Part shown: positions 45,575 to 54,035 of the stretch, in pieces
Numbering within the stretch: position 1 is the first letter of the stretch
Layout: every line of letters starts with the position of its first letter
Source of the DNA: Nocardia ignorata NBRC 108230
GTDB taxonomy: Bacteria > Actinomycetota > Actinomycetes > Mycobacteriales > Mycobacteriaceae
Assembly: GCF_001612905.1 (NCBI RefSeq)
Contig: NZ_BDBI01000002.1
Span: 186,001 to 250,000 of the forward strand
Direction: 5' to 3'
Length of the DNA stretch: 64,000 nucleotides
Notes under the pieces: model-generated
Told to the model about the DNA's origin: nothing
Databases searched by the model: none
Seen by the model: the letters and a program-made list of their open reading frames with translations, nothing else
Program-made: the position numbers and the translations under genes

Positions 45575-46015
45575 TCAGGAAGCCGGAACGAGGGTGTTCT
45601 GGCGGGCCGACACCCACCACCGATCGTTCTCCTTGACCAGCACGTACAGGGCGACCATGGCAGGGTCGGTGTCGATCAGCGTGCCGTCGGCGGTAGTGGC
45701 CCGGGCTTCCTTGTGCGCGATGGCGACATCGGGGCGCAGGAAGGTGATGTCGGTGACGTCGTACCGGACGTACTCGTCGGCGAGAAATCCGGCCAAGCCC
45801 CGTCGATTGGCATCGAGCAGCGCATCGCGCCCACGCAGCACCATGCCGACCGCATTACCCACGACGGCGTTCGCGGCGAACGGTGCCGTCATCAACTCGG
45901 CATCGTTGGTGTTGTACGCGGTCTGGGTATCGGCGACGATCCGGCGGATCGCGGCGATATCGGCGGTGTGGTCCACGGTGTCGTCATCGACCACCGGCGG
46001 TTGCATCGTGTTCAT
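45575..46015 (-). CDS. SnoaL/NTF2-like (SgcJ/EcaC type) protein
   Basis: 146 residues from ATG 46015. After a short lead comes the cone-shaped fold sequence: IAAIRRIVADTQTAYNTNDA, AANAVVGNAVGMVLRGRDAL, YVRYDVTDITFLRPDVAIAH, then MVALYVLVKENDRWWVSARQ. Members bind or transform small hydrophobic molecules; many have no known activity. Converges with the DUF4189-like gene 8 bp away. Confidence 0.82.
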   Translation of the reverse strand: MNTMQPPVVDDDTVDHTADIAAIRRIVADTQTAYNTNDAELMTAPFAANAVVGNAVGMVLRGRDALLDANRRGLAGFLADEYVRYDVTDITFLRPDVAIAHKEARATTADGTLIDTDPAMVALYVLVKENDRWWVSARQNTLVPAS

Positions 46016-46121
46016 AGGTCCGGACGCTATTTGCTCAACTTCGGTTGAGGTCAAGTGTGGCGGGGCCGGAGACAACTGTGCCCGGGTGCTCGGGTGAGCA
46101 TCCGGGCAGTGGTCGGTGCGA

Positions 46122-46772
46122 TCAGCAGTAGTAGCAGATCTTGTTGGCCGGGAGTTCCACGTGGCAGTTCAGGCAGACCGGTTTGCGGACCGGTTCGGGC
46201 TTGGGGGTGGTGACGCTGGGGCGGGAGGAGGCGGTGCGCTTGGCTTCGGCGGCTTCCGCGGCCTCGGTGGTCGCCAGGTCCTGGGAGGTGCGCTGGCGGA
46301 TCGCGGCGACCTTCGGGGGGAGGGTGGGGAGGCCACCGTCGGCGGGGAGGTCGGTGGCGTAGTGCTGGTAGCACTGCCAGCGGGCGGCGGCCGCGTGCAT
46401 CTCGAGGTCGTCGGGGATGGGCAGGCCGGCGAGTTCGAGGATGTAGCGGTAGCCGGTGCCGACGGTCTGGTTGCGGCGCACACACAGCGCGCTCAGCGGC
46501 GGCTCGTTGTTGTTGTGACAGTATTCGGCGACCCGGTCGAGCACGACCGGCAGCCAGTGCTGCCACTTCACCTGGGTGCGGATACCGGACTCTTCCTGCA
46601 CCAATTCGGCCAGCTCGGTATTGACGATGAAGTTGTTGAAGCGCGACGCGGTGGCGGCGAGCACGTCGTGTGCCGCGCGTGTCCACGCCGACCGCGCCTC
46701 GGTGAACGTCACGGCGCTGCCGTCGGCCGCGCGCCAAGTGGTCGGGATGGAAGCCTGCTGCACATCGATCAC
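46122..46772 (-). CDS. Uncharacterised protein with C-terminal zinc-ribbon half
   Basis: 216 residues, soluble, starting at ATG 46772. The first 120 residues are helical (ARSAWTRAAHDVLAATASRF, then LAELVQEESGIRTQVKWQHW, LPVVLDRVAEYCHNNNEPPL). They include a SALCVRRNQTVGTGYRYIL segment, as in small HTH-like or nuclease-accessory proteins. A linker rich in Ala/Glu precedes the terminal KPVCLNCHVELPANKICYYC, which gives C-x2-C...C-x2-C, a complete zinc site at the very end. I do not recognise the family. It may be a DNA- or protein-binding adaptor. Divergent from nothing; upstream is the short membrane gene. Confidence 0.7.
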   Translation of the reverse strand: MIDVQQASIPTTWRAADGSAVTFTEARSAWTRAAHDVLAATASRFNNFIVNTELAELVQEESGIRTQVKWQHWLPVVLDRVAEYCHNNNEPPLSALCVRRNQTVGTGYRYILELAGLPIPDDLEMHAAAARWQCYQHYATDLPADGGLPTLPPKVAAIRQRTSQDLATTEAAEAAEAKRTASSRPSVTTPKPEPVRKPVCLNCHVELPANKICYYC

Positions 46773-46828
46773 CGGAATACGTTATCTACCCAGCTGTTTC
46801 GTGCGCAATGGGGGGTATGTGGGTCAGC

Positions 46829-47020
46829 TCACGCCTCGGGACCGGAATCGTCGCGTGGTTGCTTGCGGAGCCGCCACAGGAATTCCGGGTCGTCGTCCGG
46901 ACCGAGGATCGGCCTGCGTGCGGCCGGGCCGGGGTTCGGGCTCGGGCGTTCGGGGCCGAACGCCTTCCAGCACAGCACCGCGATGGCCACGATCGCGATG
47001 AGTGCCAACAGGTACGTCAC
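46829..47020 (-). CDS. Single-span small membrane protein
   Basis: 63 residues from GTG 47020, chosen because AGGAGGT lies seven bases upstream; a GTG at 47029 would sit on top of that site. One membrane helix at the N-terminus (YLLALIAIVAIAVLCWKAF), then a cytoplasmic Pro/Arg/Asp-rich tail (GPERPSPNPGPAARRP, DPEFLWRLRKQP). Similar short proteins occur in nocardial genomes; role unknown. Confidence 0.7.
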   Translation of the reverse strand: MTYLLALIAIVAIAVLCWKAFGPERPSPNPGPAARRPILGPDDDPEFLWRLRKQPRDDSGPEA

Positions 47021-47099
47021 GTCGCTCACCTCCTGCTATCGAGGGTAGCCGTGTCCGCACCGTGTGCACATCGGCAACGGAGGGGAAATTCCCGGCAAA

Positions 47100-47120
47100 C
47101 GCGAGCCGAACCGGCTCGCG
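47100..47120 (-). terminator. Hairpin terminator after the BldC-like gene
   Basis: CGCGAGCCG pairs with CGGCTCGCG over a 3-base loop; on the minus strand it is followed by TTTG. Located just 13 bp beyond the stop of the minus-strand HTH gene. Confidence 0.7.
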
Positions 47121-47132
47121 CCGCCGGTGAGG

Positions 47133-47342
47133 TCAGCGGGGGGCTGCCTCGGTGGTGAGCGATTTGAGCAGCTGCAGAACCTCGGACTCGCGGAATCGGC
47201 GGTGTCCGCCCGGCGTGCGCAGCGAACCGAGCCTGCCCGCATGGGCCCACCGAGTAACGGTCTTCGGGTCTACGTGGAACATTGCGGCCACTTGGCCTGG
47301 TGTCAGCAGAGTGTCCTGGCCGCCGACGGTGATCGCAGTCAT
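47133..47342 (-). CDS. BldC-like MerR-type DNA-binding protein
   Basis: 69 residues from ATG 47342 with GGAGAGG upstream. Nearly all of it is one winged helix: LLTPGQVAAMFHVDPKTVTR, WAHAGRLGSLRTPGGHRRFR, ESEVLQLLKSL. That is the BldC pattern (VDPKTVTRWAxAGxLxSxRTxGGHRR). BldC is a developmental regulator in Streptomyces that binds direct repeats head-to-tail; homologues in non-sporulating relatives have broader roles. It stands alone with its own terminator, divergent from the DUF4229 gene 153 bp away. Confidence 0.88.
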   Translation of the reverse strand: MTAITVGGQDTLLTPGQVAAMFHVDPKTVTRWAHAGRLGSLRTPGGHRRFRESEVLQLLKSLTTEAAPR

Positions 47343-47495
47343 AGCTAACCTCTCCGTTCTCGACAGTTCCCTCATCAGATGGCGCCATCGTCGCACTGCG
47401 ACCCCCACGTAGTCGAACCACCTACAGTTGGTAAAGGGGAAGTAATAGACAAATGCCGCGAACGGGGCCGCGCGCGCCGGGGTTACCCTGTCAAG

Positions 47496-47810
47496 GTGAG
47501 TGAAGCAACTGGTCAGCAAGGTTCTGCGGGGAAGCGGCTGGCCCGCAACCTTGCCCTCTACACGCTGGCCCGGCTCGGGCTTGTCGTGGTGATCGCCGCG
47601 TTGATCGTCGGCGTCGCCAAGCTCATCGGGGTCGAGGTGCCGATCATCGTAGCGGCCCTGTTCGCGCTGATCGTCGCGATGCCGCTGTCGCTGACCCTGT
47701 TCAAGAAACTGCGCATGAAGGTGAACGAGGACATCGCCGTCGTCGACGAGCGCCGCCGCCAGGACAAGGCGCAGCTGCGGGCTCGTCTGCGGGGTGACGA
47801 GGACGCGTGA
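47496..47810 (+). CDS. DUF4229-type two-span membrane protein
   Basis: 104 residues from GTG 47496. Two adjacent membrane helices ([20 protein letters not shown] and [20 protein letters not shown]) followed by a charged cytoplasmic tail ([20 protein letters not shown]). This matches the DUF4229 family found across actinobacteria, often next to cytochrome or menaquinone genes. Overlaps the cysteine synthase-like gene by 4 bp. Confidence 0.8.
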   Translation: MSEATGQQGSAGKRLARNLALYTLARLGLVVVIAALIVGVAKLIGVEVPIIVAALFALIVAMPLSLTLFKKLRMKVNEDIAVVDERRRQDKAQLRARLRGDEDA

Positions 47811-48892
47811 AGTACCTCGACCGCAGCGCACCGCGTGACTGGGTCGACAACGCGGTGCGGCTGATCGACGCCGACGCCCAGCGTTCCGCCGACACCCACC
47901 TGTTGCGCTACCCGCTGCCCGCCGACTGGCCGGTACAGCTGTATCTCAAGGACGAATCCACCCACATCACAGGCAGTCTCAAGCACCGCCTGGCCAGATC
48001 GCTGTTCCTGTACGCGATCTGCAACGGCTGGGTGACCGAGGGGACGACGGTGGTCGAGGCGTCGTCGGGGTCGACGGCGGTGAGCGAGGCGTATTTCGCC
48101 AAGCTGCTCGGGCTCGATTTCGTGGCGGTGATGCCGGCGAGTACGTCGCCGCAGAAGATCGCGCTGATCGAAGCCCAGGGTGGCCGTTGCCATTTCGTCG
48201 AGCGGCCGCCGGAGATGTACTCCGAGGCCAAGCGGCTGGCCGCCGAATCGGGCGGGCACTTCATGGACCAGTTCACCCACGCCGAACGGGCGACGGACTG
48301 GCGCGGCAACAACAACATCGCCGAATCCATCTTCCAGCAGCTGGCTTTGGAACAGCATCCGATCCCGGAGTGGATCGTGGTCGGCGCCGGAACCGGTGGC
48401 ACGAGCGCGACGATCGGTCGCTACATCCGCTACCGCAGGCACCCCACGCGCCTGGCCGTGGTCGACCCGGAGAACTCCGCGTTCTACGGCGGTTACGAGA
48501 CCGGCGACGCCGGGTACGAGACCGGAATGCCTTCGCGCATCGAGGGAATCGGTCGCCCGCGGGTGGAGCCGTCGTTCATCGGTCAGGTCGTGGACCGCAT
48601 GATCGTGGTGCCCGACGCGGCCTCGATCGCGGCCACCCGGCACGCGAGCACCGCCCTCGGCCGCCGCGTGGGCGGCTCGACGGGGACCAATCTGTGGGGC
48701 GCGTTCCACCTGGTCGCCGAACTGCTCGCGGCCGGGCGCAGCGGCAGTGTCGTCACCCTGCTGTGCGACGGCGGTGACCGCTACGCCGGTACCTACTTCG
48801 ACGATGCCTGGGTCGAGGGTCAGCGCCTCGACCTGACCGGACCGAGCGCCGTTCTCGCCGAATTCGCCGCGACGGGTCGCTGGACCGGCTGA
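47807..48892 (+). CDS. PLP-dependent cysteine synthase-family enzyme
   Basis: 361 residues, GTG overlapping the previous stop. Fold-type II PLP enzyme: [19 protein letters not shown] contains the PLP-Lys, [17 protein letters not shown] the Asn/Ser-Gly loop, and [18 protein letters not shown] the phosphate-binding Gly loop. Longer than CysK, and closer in pattern to the actinobacterial Cds1/Rv3684-type proteins that degrade or desulphurate cysteine. Whether it makes or breaks cysteine cannot be decided from sequence. Confidence 0.85.
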   Translation: MKYLDRSAPRDWVDNAVRLIDADAQRSADTHLLRYPLPADWPVQLYLKDESTHITGSLKHRLARSLFLYAICNGWVTEGTTVVEASSGSTAVSEAYFAKLLGLDFVAVMPASTSPQKIALIEAQGGRCHFVERPPEMYSEAKRLAAESGGHFMDQFTHAERATDWRGNNNIAESIFQQLALEQHPIPEWIVVGAGTGGTSATIGRYIRYRRHPTRLAVVDPENSAFYGGYETGDAGYETGMPSRIEGIGRPRVEPSFIGQVVDRMIVVPDAASIAATRHASTALGRRVGGSTGTNLWGAFHLVAELLAAGRSGSVVTLLCDGGDRYAGTYFDDAWVEGQRLDLTGPSAVLAEFAATGRWTG

Positions 48893-48908
48893 TTTCCCAC
48901 ACCGAACC

Positions 48909-48937
48909 TTGACAGTGGATGGCAGGTTTCACTGTCA
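48909..48937 (+). promoter_or_regulatory. Perfect inverted repeat over a consensus -35 box
   Basis: TGACAGTG (48910-48917) and CACTGTCA (48930-48937) are perfect inverted 8-mers 12 bp apart. The consensus -35 TTGACA (48909-48914) lies within the left arm. The ATG of the DHFR-like gene follows at 48950. Looks like an operator for a dimeric repressor; a weak hairpin is the alternative. Confidence 0.55.
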
Positions 48938-48949
48938 GGATCGGTGTTC

Positions 48950-49492
48950 ATGACGACCACCTATTACACGGCTTCCAGTCTCGACGGCTACATCGCCGAC
49001 CCCGACAATTCGCTGGATTGGCTGATGGCGGTAGCCGATGCCGATCCGGCCACCGGGGATGTCGGCGTTTTCCTGGAAGGCGTCGGCGCCATGTGTCTCG
49101 GGTCGACCACCTACGAGTGGATGGCGAACAACAACCCGCCCGAGACCTGGCACGACGAGTACGGCGACCTGCCGACCTGGGTGTTCACCCACCGGGTGCT
49201 GCCCCGGCTGCCCGGTGCGAACGTGCGCTTCGTCGCCGGTGAGGTCGGCCCGGTCCACGAGCAGATGACCGCAGCGGCCGGGGTTCGCGACATCTGGGTG
49301 ATGGGTGGTGGCGACCTCGCCGGACAGTTCGCCGATGCCGGGCTGCTCGACGAGGTGATCGTCGGCGTCGCGCCGGTGACTCTCGGTGGCGGCGCGCCCG
49401 TACTCCCGCGCCGCATTCTGGCCGACCGGCTGCGACTCGTCGAGGTCGAGCGCCTGGGGCAGTTCGCCAAGCTCGTCTACCGATTGAGCTGA
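48950..49492 (+). CDS. Dihydrofolate reductase family protein (RibD-C type)
   Basis: 180 residues from ATG 48950. Plan of the RibD C-terminal/DHFR-like group: TYYTASSLDGYIADPDNSLD, then GAMCLGSTTYEWM, TWVFTHRVLPRLPGANVRFV, then DIWVMGGGDLAGQFADAGLL and APVTLGGGAPVLPR. Probably NADPH-dependent reductase of unknown substrate; not the folate enzyme. Preceded by the inverted repeat described above. Stop codon lies 9 bp before the operators of the next gene. Confidence 0.85.
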   Translation: MTTTYYTASSLDGYIADPDNSLDWLMAVADADPATGDVGVFLEGVGAMCLGSTTYEWMANNNPPETWHDEYGDLPTWVFTHRVLPRLPGANVRFVAGEVGPVHEQMTAAAGVRDIWVMGGGDLAGQFADAGLLDEVIVGVAPVTLGGGAPVLPRRILADRLRLVEVERLGQFAKLVYRLS

Positions 49493-49500
49493 CATCGGTC

Positions 49501-49544
49501 GTCAATTTTTGTTGACAACCCTTGGATCGTCAATCAAAATTGAC
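49501..49544 (+). promoter_or_regulatory. Two mirrored operator-like 16-mers with promoter
   Basis: GTCAATTTTTGTTGAC (49501-49516) and GTCAATCAAAATTGAC (49529-49544): the second equals the reverse complement of the first at 14 of 16 positions, and each is itself a near-palindrome. Centres are 28 bp apart. The exact -35 TTGACA is at 49512-49517, and CAAAAT at 49535-49540 could be the -10 after 17 bp. The ATG at 49548 then gives an almost leaderless message. Looks like autoregulation by the HTH protein encoded next. Confidence 0.7.
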
Positions 49545-49547
49545 AGC

Positions 49548-49769
49548 ATGACCGATGCAACCACGCTCGCCGCCGCGGCGGGCAATCCCGATCCCTCGGT
49601 CGGTCTGCGCGCGGTGCTCGCCCTGCGCAGACTGGCCGACCGGCTCGAAACCATCCAGGTGGCCAACGCGCGCGCCAACGGCTGGTCGTGGCAGGCGATT
49701 GCCGACGCGCTCGAGGTGAGCAAGCAAGCGGTGCATCAGAAACACAACCGGAAGGGTGGCACCCGCTGA
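49548..49769 (+). CDS. Small HTH protein paired with a Clp-N protein
   Basis: 73 residues from ATG 49548. Two helices and an HTH: GLRAVLALRRLADRLETIQV, then ANGWSWQAIADALEVSKQAV with a HQKHNR end. The recognition helix resembles that of small actinobacterial regulators placed upstream of Clp-N genes. The upstream mirrored repeats are its probable operators. It overlaps the Clp-N gene by one base (TGATG), so both are made from one message. The pair is common in actinobacteria and is often stress-inducible; that is recollection, not shown here. Confidence 0.8.
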   Translation: MTDATTLAAAAGNPDPSVGLRAVLALRRLADRLETIQVANARANGWSWQAIADALEVSKQAVHQKHNRKGGTR

Positions 49770-50350
49770 TGTTCGAGAAATTCACCAAAGGCGCCAAGGT
49801 GGCCGTTGTCCTGGCTCAGGAAGAAGCCAAGGAACTGGGCGCCCAGCGAATCGGACCCGAACACGTCCTGCTCGGCGTGCTGACCAACGCCGAGCCGCCG
49901 CTGCGCGCGGTTCTCGACGCCGACGGCATCACCGCCGAGGGCGTGCGCTCCACGCTCGCCGCACGGGCGAACGAAACCCCGCTCGGCGCCGACGACGCGG
50001 AGGCGCTGCGCTCCATCGGCATCGACCTCGACGCGGTGCGGGCCAGCGTCATCGAGAACTTCGGCCCGCAGGCGTGGGATCAGGCCGAACCCGAACCCAA
50101 GCGCGGGATCTTCGGCCGCGTGAAGGGTGCCGACTGGGGCCACATCCCGTTCTCGGCGCCCGCCAAGAAGTCCCTCGAGCTCGCCCTGCGCGAAGCACTG
50201 CGCCGCAAGGACCGCGAGATCGGCACCGCCCACCTGTTGCTCGGCATTCTCCGCAGCGTCGATCCGGTGCAGGCCGATCTGCTCGGCGGCAGCGACGGCA
50301 TCGCGACGCTGCGCGAGGACATCCACCGGATGCTCGACCGCGCCGCCTGA
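49769..50350 (+). CDS. Clp N-terminal (R) domain protein
   Basis: 193 residues; two Clp_N repeats and no AAA+ module. Repeat 1: MFEKFTKGAKVAVVLAQEEA, KELGAQRIGPEHVLLGVLTN. Repeat 2: FSAPAKKSLELALREALRRK, DREIGTAHLLLGILRSVDPV. This is the substrate- or adaptor-binding domain of ClpC without the motor, so it may modulate ClpC or bind damaged (e.g. arginine-phosphorylated) proteins. Regulated with the HTH gene upstream. Confidence 0.88.
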   Translation: MFEKFTKGAKVAVVLAQEEAKELGAQRIGPEHVLLGVLTNAEPPLRAVLDADGITAEGVRSTLAARANETPLGADDAEALRSIGIDLDAVRASVIENFGPQAWDQAEPEPKRGIFGRVKGADWGHIPFSAPAKKSLELALREALRRKDREIGTAHLLLGILRSVDPVQADLLGGSDGIATLREDIHRMLDRAA

Positions 50351-50403
50351 ACTTGCCGCGCCGGACACACCGCGATGTCCGATTTCGGGCATAGCATGGG
50401 TCT

Positions 50404-50799
50404 ATGCAGCTAGCCATACGGTTGGTCATCAACGCCATAGCCATCTGGGCCGCGGCGGCGTGGATCGACAAGATCACTATTTCCGTGCCGCCGGAATGGT
50501 CCGACGAGTGGGGCAACTGGGGCAAGGCCCTGGTCATCCTCATCGTCGCGATCGTGTTCACCGCCGTGAACGCCGTCATCAAGCCGATCGTGAAACTTCT
50601 GTCCCTGCCGTTCGTGATCCTCACGCTCGGCCTGTTCCTGCTGGTGGTGAACGCGGCCATGCTGTGGCTCACCGCCAAGATCACCGAACTCACCGACTAC
50701 GGCCTGCGGGTCGACGGTTTCTGGGCAGCGGTGCTCGGCGGTGTCATCATCATGCTGGTCAACTGGGTACTCGGCATCATCGTGCCCGACGGCGACTAG
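50404..50799 (+). CDS. Phage holin family 4-like membrane protein
   Basis: 131 residues. Four membrane helices: [58 protein letters not shown], and [20 protein letters not shown]. The PLxxLxLPFxxLTLGLFxLVxNA pattern is the Phage_holin_4_2/DUF360 signature; despite its name, it is a chromosomal family of unknown role. Stop overlaps the menA stop region (convergent). Confidence 0.85.
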   Translation: MQLAIRLVINAIAIWAAAAWIDKITISVPPEWSDEWGNWGKALVILIVAIVFTAVNAVIKPIVKLLSLPFVILTLGLFLLVVNAAMLWLTAKITELTDYGLRVDGFWAAVLGGVIIMLVNWVLGIIVPDGD

Positions 50800-51665
50800 C
50801 CGAAACCGACGGCCAGCGCGCTCAGCGCCGACCAGGCCAGCAGCGCCAGCCCGGAATCGCGCAGGGCGGGAATCAGTTCCAGCCCGCCCTTGCCCGTACG
50901 CACCGGGGCGTTGGCCCGGACTGCCAGCGGAATCGCCAGCAGTCCGGCCAGCGCCAGCGGTGTGCGGGCGATCAGCGCGAGACTGATGATGAACGGTACG
51001 GCCAGCAGTACCAGGTGCAGTGTGCGGGTGCGCGCGTCACCGAGTTTCACGGCGAGGGTGACCTTCCCGGACTCGGTGTCGGTGGGAATGTCACGCAGGT
51101 TGTTGGCGACCAGCACGGCACTGGAGAACGCGCCGACACCGATCGCCAGCAGTAGCCCCACCCAGTCGACCCGCTCCGCCTGCACGAACTGGGTGCCGAG
51201 TACGGCGATCAACCCGAAGAACACGAACACCGCGATCTCACCGAAACCGCTGTATCCGTAGGGCTTGCTGCCACCGGTGTAGAACCAGGCACCGGCCAGG
51301 CACAGCGCGCCGAGGAGTACCAGCCACCAGGCGGTCGTCGCGGCGAGCACGAGCCCGGCGACGGCCCCCACCGCGAGGCTCACCACGGCGGCGGTGCGAA
51401 CAGCGCTGGGGGAGGCCAGTTTCGACCCGACCAGCCGCAGCGGCCCCACCCGCTCGTCGTCGGTGCCGCGGATTCCGTCGGAGTAGTCGTTGGCGTAGTT
51501 CACCCCGACGATCAGGGCGAGCGAAACGAGCAGGGCCAGTAGTGCTTTCCACCAGACGGCGCCGTCGATCGAGGCGGCGGCACCGGTGCCCGCCAGGACC
51601 GGGGCGATCGCGTTGGGCAGCGTCCGCGGCCGGGCGCCTTCGATCCATTCCGCAGCTGTAGCCAT
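50796..51665 (-). CDS. menA: 1,4-dihydroxy-2-naphthoate polyprenyltransferase
   Basis: 289 residues. UbiA-type integral membrane enzyme with eight hydrophobic segments. The first aspartate-rich motif lies in [19 protein letters not shown] (N-x2-D-x3-D), the second near [40 protein letters not shown] is the N-terminal signature. Attaches the polyprenyl tail to dihydroxynaphthoate, giving demethylmenaquinone. Head of the minus-strand men series with menE and menB, separated by SRPBCC and VOC genes. Confidence 0.95.
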   Translation of the reverse strand: MATAAEWIEGARPRTLPNAIAPVLAGTGAAASIDGAVWWKALLALLVSLALIVGVNYANDYSDGIRGTDDERVGPLRLVGSKLASPSAVRTAAVVSLAVGAVAGLVLAATTAWWLVLLGALCLAGAWFYTGGSKPYGYSGFGEIAVFVFFGLIAVLGTQFVQAERVDWVGLLLAIGVGAFSSAVLVANNLRDIPTDTESGKVTLAVKLGDARTRTLHLVLLAVPFIISLALIARTPLALAGLLAIPLAVRANAPVRTGKGGLELIPALRDSGLALLAWSALSALAVGFG

Positions 51666-51687
51666 GAATCGAAGCCTAGTCGCGTGT

Positions 51688-52152
51688 TCAGGACCCGGCT
51701 GATTCGGCGACCGTCTTCAATCTGGCCAGGCCCTTGTCGAAGTCCTTGCCGATCATGTTGTCGATCGGGAACACCTTGCCGAGCACACCCATCAGGCCCG
51801 AGTGGGTGCCGGTCATCCGCCAGGTCACCTCGGTGCCGCCGGGGACCGGGTCGAGGGTGAAGGTGACCGTATTGGTTGCCTTGAACGGTTTCTCGAACTC
51901 CAGTCGCACGCCGATCTCGCGCTCGGCATCGGCTTTGATCTCCATCACACCGGCACCGGCCTTGCGGTTGCCGCGCCATGCGTACCGCGCGCCCACACCG
52001 GATTCGGGACCGCTGTAGGTGCGGGCCAGCTGCGGGTCGGAATCCTCCCAGGGCGACCACAGCCGCCACTGCCGGAAGTCGTTGATGAAGCCACGGATGC
52101 GTGCCGGCTCGGCGGCGATGGTCGCGCGCCTGCTCACCTCGAAGTCGCCCAT
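51688..52152 (-). CDS. SRPBCC (polyketide cyclase-like) protein
   Basis: 154 residues from ATG 52152. START/SRPBCC helix-grip fold: [70 protein letters not shown] and a long C-terminal helix ([14 protein letters not shown]). Binds a hydrophobic ligand; what it is cannot be seen. Between menA and menE, 93 bp from menE, so it may be co-transcribed. Frame extends upstream, but the ATG gives the canonical start. Confidence 0.85.
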   Translation of the reverse strand: MGDFEVSRRATIAAEPARIRGFINDFRQWRLWSPWEDSDPQLARTYSGPESGVGARYAWRGNRKAGAGVMEIKADAEREIGVRLEFEKPFKATNTVTFTLDPVPGGTEVTWRMTGTHSGLMGVLGKVFPIDNMIGKDFDKGLARLKTVAESAGS

Positions 52153-52245
52153 GAGAGTGAGCCTAGAACCCGGCACCGACAAATTCGCGGCTTGCGGGCC
52201 GGTGTCATCGTGGCAGGTCGGCACCCCGCCCGTCGGCCGCGACGA

Positions 52246-53397
52246 CTATCCGGCCAGCAGGCGTGCCCGCACGGCCGCGCGATCGGGCTTACCGGGCCCA
52301 CGCAGCGGAATCTCCTCGAGCACCACGAGTTCCCTCGGCGCCGCGATCGAGTCGAGCTCGGCGACGACGTGCGCCCGGATCTCCTCCAGCGTGGGGGCGG
52401 CGCCCGCGTTCGGCACGATCGCCACGGCCACCCGCTGACCGAGCCGTTCGTCGGGCAGCCCGAGCACGATGCATTCCCGGATCCCCGGATGAGTGGCCAG
52501 CACGGCCTCCACCACCTGCGGAATCACCAGCAGGCCACCGGTCATGATGGCCTCGTCGAGTCGTCCGCTGATCGCGAGCTTACCGTCTTCGAACGAACCC
52601 GCGTCCTCGGTGCGGAACCAGCCGGGCTCGGCGAAGGCGGGGTGGTCGGGCAGGTTGCGGTACCCGCGCGCGATCATCGCGCCGCCGAGCACCACCCGGC
52701 CGTCCTCGATGCGTACGCGGGTGCCGTCGAGCGGTACGCCGTCGTACACGCAGCCGCCGCATGTCTCGCTCATGCCGTAGGTGCGGACCACATTGATCCC
52801 GGCATCGCGGGCCCGCTCGTACACCGGTGGCGGGGTGGCCGCCCCGCCGACCAGCACGGCGTCGAGCTCGCTGAGCGCCTTGGCCGCGATCGGCGAGTCC
52901 AGCGACTTGATGAGCTGGGTCGGGACGAGCGCGGTGTAGCGGCGCGGCCCGCGCATCGCACCGACCGCCCCGGCCAGTGCCTCCGGCAGGAATCCGCCCG
53001 ACACGTCGAGCACGGTCGGCTCGGTGCCCGCGAGGATGCTGCGCAACAGCACCTGAATGCCGGCGATGTGGTGGGTCGGCAGGGCGAGCAGCCAGCTGCC
53101 GGGTCCGCCGAGGCGAGCGTGGGTGGCGTTTCCGCTGGCCCGCAGTGCCTCGGCGCCGAGCAACGCGCCCTTGGGGATGCCGGTGGTGCCCGAGGTCGTC
53201 ACGACGAGCGCGACGTCGTCGTCGATCGGGTCGCCCGGCTTGAGCGCGTCGGAGAGTCGGCGTGCCTCGCGACGGTCGGTCGTCGGGATCGGCAGCCACG
53301 CCGGTCCGCTGCCGTCGAGGGCCTGCCGCAGATGGGGAAGTACTTCGCCGACACCGGAACCGGTGGGCATCTGCAGCGTCCGAAGGGTTCTGCTCAC
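52246..53397 (-). CDS. menE: o-Succinylbenzoate-CoA ligase
   Basis: 383 residues from GTG 53397. Acyl-adenylate-forming enzyme, short form: A3-type phosphate loop LVVTTSGTTGIPKGALLGAE, A5 region RTYGMSETCGGCVYDGVPLD, hinge-associated WFRTEDAGSFEDGKLAISG, A8 in RLDEAIMTGGLLVIPQVVE, and A10 in EIPLRGPGKPDRAAVRARL (catalytic Lys). Activates o-succinylbenzoate for MenB. Length matches actinobacterial MenE (about 360-380). Confidence 0.92.
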   Translation of the reverse strand: MSRTLRTLQMPTGSGVGEVLPHLRQALDGSGPAWLPIPTTDRREARRLSDALKPGDPIDDDVALVVTTSGTTGIPKGALLGAEALRASGNATHARLGGPGSWLLALPTHHIAGIQVLLRSILAGTEPTVLDVSGGFLPEALAGAVGAMRGPRRYTALVPTQLIKSLDSPIAAKALSELDAVLVGGAATPPPVYERARDAGINVVRTYGMSETCGGCVYDGVPLDGTRVRIEDGRVVLGGAMIARGYRNLPDHPAFAEPGWFRTEDAGSFEDGKLAISGRLDEAIMTGGLLVIPQVVEAVLATHPGIRECIVLGLPDERLGQRVAVAIVPNAGAAPTLEEIRAHVVAELDSIAAPRELVVLEEIPLRGPGKPDRAAVRARLLAG

Positions 53398-53629
53398 GCC
53401 ACCACCTCCGGATACAGCAAGCTGTGCGACCTCACGACTTCGATCGTGTCATGCGGGCGACAAGACCCGGCCAACGGGTCGGTTTGCTCTGCGGGAAAAA
53501 GCCAGGCATAGCGTCTGCGATTCAGTAGATGGACAGAACTCGCTGCGCGGTCCGGACGTCGGCGGTCGGGCGCTTGCTCCCAGCCATCGTGCTCGGGCAC
53601 GCGCGCATCGGCAAATCGGGCGACCCGGC

Positions 53630-54022
53630 TCACTCCGGCGACCAGCGCTGGTCACGCCGGATGGGATGTTCGGCGGGCACCTCCACCAGCACGATCGGTA
53701 CGCCGTCGGGGTCGGCAACCCACATCTCCCACAGTCCCCACGGCTCGAGCACGGGTTCACGGACGATGGGAATTCCCTTCAGCGCCAGCTCCGCCGCCGC
53801 GTCGGACACATCGCGCACCTGCAGCCACAGCGCACCGTCGAAAGTGCCCGACTGCCCGCTGCCACCGTGCGCGGCGACCTCCACCAGCGACTGCCCGGCG
53901 AAGAACACCGTGCCGCCGGGGTACTCCCTGGCGATCGCGAGACCGAGCCCGTCGCGGTAGAACGCGAGGGTGGCCGCATAGTCGCTGGGCCGCACGATGA
54001 TCCGGCTGTTGAGAATTTCCAT
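53630..54022 (-). CDS. VOC (glyoxalase/bleomycin-resistance-like) protein
   Basis: 130 residues. Two beta-alpha-beta-beta-beta units: SRIIVRPSDYAATLAFYRDG, GGTVFFAGQSLVEVAAHG and ALWLQVRDVSDAAAELALKG, ending in LWEMWVADPDGVPIVLVEVP. That final motif with Glu/Asp fits the metal-binding VOC end. Equivalent position to Rv0546c near menB. Activity unknown. Fourteen bp from menB, so co-transcribed with it. Confidence 0.85.
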   Translation of the reverse strand: MEILNSRIIVRPSDYAATLAFYRDGLGLAIAREYPGGTVFFAGQSLVEVAAHGGSGQSGTFDGALWLQVRDVSDAAAELALKGIPIVREPVLEPWGLWEMWVADPDGVPIVLVEVPAEHPIRRDQRWSPE

Positions 54023-54035
54023 CGCCCGTCCGTTC

